NCBI GenBank assembly: GCA_027033675.1
Contig: JALVKZ010000242.1
Location: 1-8,373, forward strand
Length of the DNA stretch: 8,373 nucleotides
Direction: 5' to 3'
DNA from: Pyrodictiaceae archaeon
Lineage (GTDB): Archaea; Thermoproteota; Thermoprotei_A; Sulfolobales; Pyrodictiaceae
In this document: piece by piece, positions 5,435-8,373 of the stretch
Numbering within the stretch: the stretch's first letter is position 1
Layout of the letters: every line of letters begins with the position of its first letter
The notes under the pieces: generated by a model
Database searches by the model: none
What the model was told of the DNA's origin: nothing
Seen by the model: the letters and a program-made list of their open reading frames with translations, nothing else
Position numbers and translations under genes: made by a program

Positions 5435-7063
5435 CTATTTCCTCTTCGCGACGAGTATCGCCGCTATTATTACCACTATGGCTGCTATGATCGAGCCTAC
5501 AATTATGCTGCTGATTTTCTTGCCGCTCTGTTTCATTGTAGTTGCTCCTATTGCTGTTGTTGTGGCTGTGCTTGTAGCCGTAGCCGCTGTACTAGTTTTT
5601 GTCGCTGTTACCTGCGTCGTCGTGGTTGTGCCTGTTGTACTAGTTTTTGTTTTTGGCTGTGTCGTGGTAGGCGATGAGCTAGTGATTTTGGCTGCCTTTG
5701 GCGTCGTGGTGGGGGGTGCCAGCTGCTTTATCTCAATTTTTAGCGCTGGCAACTCAGAGATTGTTGCTACTGTCTTGGATACCTTTACGTTGCTAGTTGC
5801 TGGCTCTATCTCGACTTGGTTTGGTATGAGGTCCTCTGCTCCGGGGAGCACTAATCCTAGCCTGGCTAGCTGGCTTCTTAGCTGGACTAGCTGAGCTGAG
5901 AGTAGAGTAAGCATTTTCTCGGCGTCTGTTGACGGGTTACCGCTGCTAGGTGTTATTCTCTGCCTGGGTCCCTCGTAGTAGACCTCTATCACTACCTTGT
6001 CACCGCTGTTATAGATGTGTATCTTGGCCTTGGACTTGGTAGGCGGCACTGCTACGACCGGTAGGTTTGTCTGCTTTGCCCCTGTCATGGAGCTTACTAG
6101 GAGTATCTGTAATAGCTGCTGGTTCCCCGTCGCCTGTGCGACTCTGCGTATCAGTGCTGTTACTAGCTCATCTACTAGAGGAACAGCTTCCTTGTAGACT
6201 TTCTCTGCTTTGGCTATGTCCCCCTCGGTCTCACTATCATAGTTTAGAGTAAATACTATCCTTGTCTTTGTTGTCTCGGCTTTGAGTACTAGCTTTGTCT
6301 TGGATTCTATACTTAGTCTCGTCTCGAGGAGCTTCTTGAGCTTAGCTGCATCCGTGGAGGGCATGCCAGCCGCTACGGCATCCTCTAGCATCTTATCGAT
6401 ATCTATTACACCGCTTACAACTATCTTGGTCTTGTTACCCTCCTCTAGCATGGCTCCAATGGACTTGATTTCTATGAAGTCAAGACCCTTTGCTACCAGC
6501 TCCTTATTTATCTCGTCGACACTAGGCACCTTACTAGTAGTGGCTCTGCTAGACTTGATGCCTTTTGCCTCGAGCTCTAAGTGGAACAACGCTTTAGAGG
6601 AGTTCGTAGCCCTTATAGAGGCGTCATCGATCTTAATCGTTACCTCGCTTGTCTCGTTCTTAAACATTATTGTGCCGCTTAGCGTTGCTATGACGTTGTT
6701 GTCTTTTTGGCTAGTCTTGGTCTCTATGTCCGCGAATAGCTTACCATTGCTCACGTTCAGGCTCGGGGACTTGATCGTACCGCTCAGCTCTGCTTTACTA
6801 GAGCTACTAGTGTTCTCGTAGCTGCTCTTATAGTCAAGGCTAATATCTATCTTTGAGTCCTTGAGGGAGCCTGGTGGTAGTGCTACAGAGGCCTTAAGAA
6901 TGTATATCTGCTTAACAGAGCCGTCAGGGTAGACTCTGAGCTTTAGCTCCGACTTCTCTATATTGAAGCTTAGCCCGGTGACTTGCTGAGCAGCCACAGT
7001 CTGAACGATGAGCGGTAAGAGAAACAGTACTAGCACAGATAACCCTAAGACTCTACGCGCCAT
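5435..7063 (-). CDS. Secreted, C-terminally anchored surface protein with Thr-rich stalk
   Basis: No named family recognised. Residues 1-25 are a signal peptide (basic start, hydrophobic LGLSVLVLFLLPLIVQ, likely cut after VAA). The ectodomain, about 26-450, is rich in beta strands and Lys/Thr/Ser, with a more helical part about 225-325 (DKMLEDAVAAG...LVDELVTALIRRVAQ) and another about 380-402. Five N-glycosylation sequons are seen at Asn84, 103, 136, 154 and 210, which suits archaeal glycoproteins. Residues 452-510 form a Thr/Ser/Ala stalk, followed by a transmembrane helix (about 518-538) and a KRK stop-transfer tail. The layout is that of a cell-wall or pseudoperiplasmic stalk protein held in the membrane; a role as an S-layer-associated protein or receptor is inference. 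ATG 7063 is preceded by GGTGA (7067-7071), a good ribosome site. The two halves of the ectodomain may repeat a similar strand-rich fold (FNIEKSELKLRVYPDGS and AKIHIYNSGDKVVIEVYY), but this is only suggestive. Confidence 0.85.
   Translation of the reverse strand: MARRVLGLSVLVLFLLPLIVQTVAAQQVTGLSFNIEKSELKLRVYPDGSVKQIYILKASVALPPGSLKDSKIDISLDYKSSYENTSSSSKAELSGTIKSPSLNVSNGKLFADIETKTSQKDNNVIATLSGTIMFKNETSEVTIKIDDASIRATNSSKALFHLELEAKGIKSSRATTSKVPSVDEINKELVAKGLDFIEIKSIGAMLEEGNKTKIVVSGVIDIDKMLEDAVAAGMPSTDAAKLKKLLETRLSIESKTKLVLKAETTKTRIVFTLNYDSETEGDIAKAEKVYKEAVPLVDELVTALIRRVAQATGNQQLLQILLVSSMTGAKQTNLPVVAVPPTKSKAKIHIYNSGDKVVIEVYYEGPRQRITPSSGNPSTDAEKMLTLLSAQLVQLRSQLARLGLVLPGAEDLIPNQVEIEPATSNVKVSKTVATISELPALKIEIKQLAPPTTTPKAAKITSSSPTTTQPKTKTSTTGTTTTTQVTATKTSTAATATSTATTTAIGATTMKQSGKKISSIIVGSIIAAIVVIIAAILVAKRK
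5588..5650. repeat. 15-bp direct repeat within the Thr-stalk coding region
   Basis: TGTACTAGTTTTTGT occurs at 5588-5602 and again at 5636-5650, exactly 48 bases (16 codons) apart and in the same reading frame. On the minus strand both copies encode T-K-T-S-T in the stalk. Identical bases rather than only similar amino acids suggest recent tandem growth of the stalk by slippage or unequal exchange. Confidence 0.7.
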
Positions 7064-7145
7064 GATTCACCTAACCCACTCCTCTCTGGCATAGCTAGGA
7101 ACAAACAACGCACTATTATACCTATATAACGTTCTTCGGCGCAGA
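7064..7145. promoter_or_regulatory. Divergent promoter region with near-symmetric TATA element
   Basis: The 82-bp gap between the surface-protein gene (-) and the 117-residue gene (+) contains CCTATATAAC (7121-7130), which reads GTTATATAGG on the other strand, so one TATA core could serve both directions. To the right, about 25 bases from the box centre reaches 7146-7152, close to GTG 7146, suggesting a leaderless or nearly leaderless transcript. To the left it predicts a start near 7100 and a leader of roughly 36 bases carrying GGTGA before ATG 7063. A second minus-strand candidate, GGTATAATAG (7113-7122), would give a start near 7092. Confidence 0.55.
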
Positions 7146-7499
7146 GTGTGTCCTGCTTATTATCATTTGGGGAGTATCGCTAGGTCCTTAGAGCCCCGGG
7201 GTCCATATACTAGCCTAGAGGGTTGGGAAGCGTTGCCGCGCACACTTGCCAAAAGCTATGAGTGCGAGGAACCTCCCTGCCTCCACGTAGTGGTTGATTA
7301 TCCTCGTAAACTCTTTGCTGTCTTCCTCGAGACAAGTGACGGCGAGATAGTCTACGTTCCTTTCGAGAGGCTAGAGAAGGCTCACCGGGAGGCCTCGGAG
7401 CTAGCTCGTCGCCACTTCCGGGAGGCAAGGGGCGAGGAGATTGATAGGCTTGCCCAGGAATTCCTAGAAGCAGAGCCAGTAGAGGATGAGGAGTCTTGA
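7146..7499 (+). CDS. Hypothetical protein, 117 residues, acidic C-terminal helix
   Basis: No family recognised. A short N-terminal part, largely without clear structure (about 1-35), leads to a strand-rich centre (CLHVVVDYPRKLFAVFLETSDGEIVYVPF, split around 45-73) and a long charged helix (about 74-110: RLEKAHREASELARRHFREA...) ending in an acidic tail (EPVEDEES). Cys40 and Cys45 (CEEPPC) could form a disulphide or half of a metal site. The start is the GTG at 7146, placed about where transcription from the TATA box at 7121-7130 should begin; a TTG at 7167 is an alternative. There is no ribosome site, consistent with leaderless initiation. Its stop codon overlaps the TTG start of the Nudix gene (TTGA), so the two are an operon with coupled translation and may work together. 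Function unknown. Confidence 0.72.
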   Translation: MCPAYYHLGSIARSLEPRGPYTSLEGWEALPRTLAKSYECEEPPCLHVVVDYPRKLFAVFLETSDGEIVYVPFERLEKAHREASELARRHFREARGEEIDRLAQEFLEAEPVEDEES

Positions 7500-7960
7500 A
7501 GCCCCGTGGACCCGTCCTCGGTGTTGGCGCGCTCGTAGTACGCGGTAACGGGGAAAAACTAGAGGTTCTCCTAGTTAGGCGCCGCTACCCACCATTCCAG
7601 GGCATGTGGAGTATACCCGGGGGGCACGTTGAGCCCGGGGAGTCATTGCTAGAGGCTGCTAGGAGGGAGCTAAAGGAGGAGACAGGCATCGAGGCAGAGC
7701 CAAGGGGGATAATCCATGTACACGAGCTAATCGCTGAGGGACATAGTGGGCCTACCCACTACGTGCTGGTAGACGTGCTCATGGAGTACAGTGGCGGGGA
7801 GCCGCGGGCAGCGAGTGACGCAGCCGAGGCACGTTTTGTTCCCTATCAGGAGGTTCTCGGCCTGGAGCTCACGCCCAGTGCTAGGCAGTTCCTCGAGAAC
7901 CTACCAGGCTTGTTAGAGAAAAACTGCTTACTGAAACCAATGAGGTACGAAGAAAGCTAG
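7496..7960 (+). CDS. Nudix hydrolase (MutT / ADP-ribose pyrophosphatase-like)
   Basis: Hydrolyses a nucleoside diphosphate linked to another group (NDP-X), with Mg ions bound by the Nudix helix. The complete Nudix box G-x5-E-x7-RE-x2-EE-x-G-I runs from Gly43 to Ile65: Gly43, Glu49, Arg57, Glu58, Glu61, Glu62, Gly64. It is preceded by the usual MWSIPGG and strands GVGALVV and EVLLVRR. At 154 residues it is of normal single-domain length. After the box come HVHELIAEGHSGPTHYVLVDVLM and a region with AEARFVPYQEVLGLELTPSARQFL, common in housecleaning Nudix proteins. Substrate choice (ADP-ribose, dNTPs, oxidised nucleotides) cannot be made from sequence. The start is TTG 7496, overlapping the preceding stop codon; GAGGAG just upstream can serve as ribosome site. 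The stop TAG (7958-7960) overlaps the convergent ileS stop. Confidence 0.93.
   Translation: MKPRGPVLGVGALVVRGNGEKLEVLLVRRRYPPFQGMWSIPGGHVEPGESLLEAARRELKEETGIEAEPRGIIHVHELIAEGHSGPTHYVLVDVLMEYSGGEPRAASDAAEARFVPYQEVLGLELTPSARQFLENLPGLLEKNCLLKPMRYEES
7957..7960. other. Overlapping convergent stop codons (CTAG)
   Basis: The Nudix TAG (7958-7960) and the ileS TAG on the other strand (complement of 7957-7959) share the palindrome CTAG. There is no spacer and no T run between the genes, so each transcript must run into the other gene before it ends. This is directly visible in the sequence. Confidence 0.9.
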
Positions 7961-8373
7961 GGCTTTAGTACCAGTGCTAGCTCGTTACCCTCTATGCTCC
8001 ACTTCCTAGCATTCTCCGGAGCGGTGTCGATGAGTCTTAGTTCTCGGACCCTTACCTCCCTCTTTATGAACTCGGTGTGCTTCTCGACAGCCTCTCTTAG
8101 CTCACCAGTAGCATAGACTAGTAGCTCTGCTGCCACATGGTCTACTGGGAGGTCTAGCTCCTTTCTTAGCACCTGTGCCCTCCTAACCACTTCTCTTGCT
8201 AGGCCCTCTAGCAGAGTCTCCCGGTCAAGCTCCATGTCAACGAATATCCTCATATCATCGGTATCCACGATTAGTGCCTTACTAGCCCACTTGGGCTCCT
8301 TGCTTAATACCTCTACGCTCTTTATATTAGCAAACCTGGCCAGCACGTGGCTAGCCTCATTAATTGTTCCTAC
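7957..8373 (-). CDS. ileS: Isoleucyl-tRNA synthetase, C-terminal part (partial at window edge)
   Basis: Charges tRNA-Ile with isoleucine in the cytoplasm. Only the last 138 residues are visible; the frame is open through 8373, so the GTG at 8346 is internal and the catalytic, editing and most of the anticodon-binding domains lie to the right, off the window. The visible part matches the IleRS C-terminal region: ANIKSVEVLSKEP (a strand-rich linker), then the family-typical helix LAREVVRRAQVLRKELDLPVDHVAAELL and a closing alpha/beta segment (REAVEKHTEFIKREVRVRELRLID). The sequence ends at ALVLKP. Class Ia synthetases for Val and Leu are less likely because of the EVVRR-Q-LRKELDL helix, which is typical of IleRS. 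It converges on the Nudix gene with overlapping stops. The gene should be essential. Confidence 0.87.
   Translation of the reverse strand, partial: VGTINEASHVLARFANIKSVEVLSKEPKWASKALIVDTDDMRIFVDMELDRETLLEGLAREVVRRAQVLRKELDLPVDHVAAELLVYATGELREAVEKHTEFIKREVRVRELRLIDTAPENARKWSIEGNELALVLKP

Noticed and set aside
5478..6821. Plus-strand open frames opposite the surface-protein gene (e.g. 5478-5894 and 6282-6821), Val- or Ser/Leu-rich
   Set aside because: They mirror the Thr-rich and Ser/Lys-rich codons of the minus-strand gene. The minus-strand product has a signal peptide, ribosome site, stalk and anchor; the plus-strand products have no coherent domain.
1..8373. CRISPR array, insertion sequence or toxin-antitoxin pair
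   Set aside because: No regularly spaced repeats, no transposase-like protein, no terminal inverted repeats around a gene, and no small gene pair of toxin-antitoxin type were seen.

Overview
The window looks like chromosomal DNA of a hyperthermophilic crenarchaeon, most likely Desulfurococcales (Pyrodictiaceae-like). This is inferred from heavy use of AGG/AGA, ATA and CTA codons, TATA-box promoters, GTG and TTG starts, a two-component-style archaeal TatA, Thr-rich cell-surface stalks, and tight packing with overlapping stop codons. The species cannot be fixed from sequence alone. No insertion sequence, phage gene, CRISPR array, rRNA or tRNA was seen.

Layout from left to right: (1) the 3' nearly full-length part of a family 5 ABC-transporter solute-binding protein (+), whose signal peptide lies left of the window; (2) a convergent 198-residue helical protein of unknown function (-); (3) a GC-rich 120-bp divergent spacer with competing inverted repeats; (4) a two-gene membrane unit (+), an MFS transporter followed by a four-helix protein of 136 residues; (5) a 108-bp convergent spacer containing inverted repeats and a TATA-like box; (6) three minus-strand genes, read right to left: a 542-residue secreted, membrane-anchored protein with a Thr-rich stalk, a cation diffusion facilitator (CDF) whose membrane metal site is substituted, and TatA with an unusual C-terminal helical module; (7) a short divergent promoter region at about 7064-7145 with a near-symmetric TATA element; (8) a GTG-started 117-residue protein translationally coupled to a Nudix hydrolase (+); (9) the C-terminal end of isoleucyl-tRNA synthetase (-), whose stop codon overlaps the Nudix stop through the palindrome CTAG.

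The common theme is the cell envelope: solute uptake (binding protein), efflux or transport (MFS, CDF), protein export (TatA) and a surface-anchored stalk protein. There is no sign that these genes form one pathway. The binding protein has no permease or ATPase genes downstream, and TatA has no TatC in view. The most distinctive points are the TatA with a SAP/Rho-N-like C-terminal module and a perfect inverted repeat in its promoter, the CDF protein that has lost its transport-site ligands but kept its D-x-x-H-x-x-x-H motif, and the structured spacers at 2200-2266 and 3936-4043.
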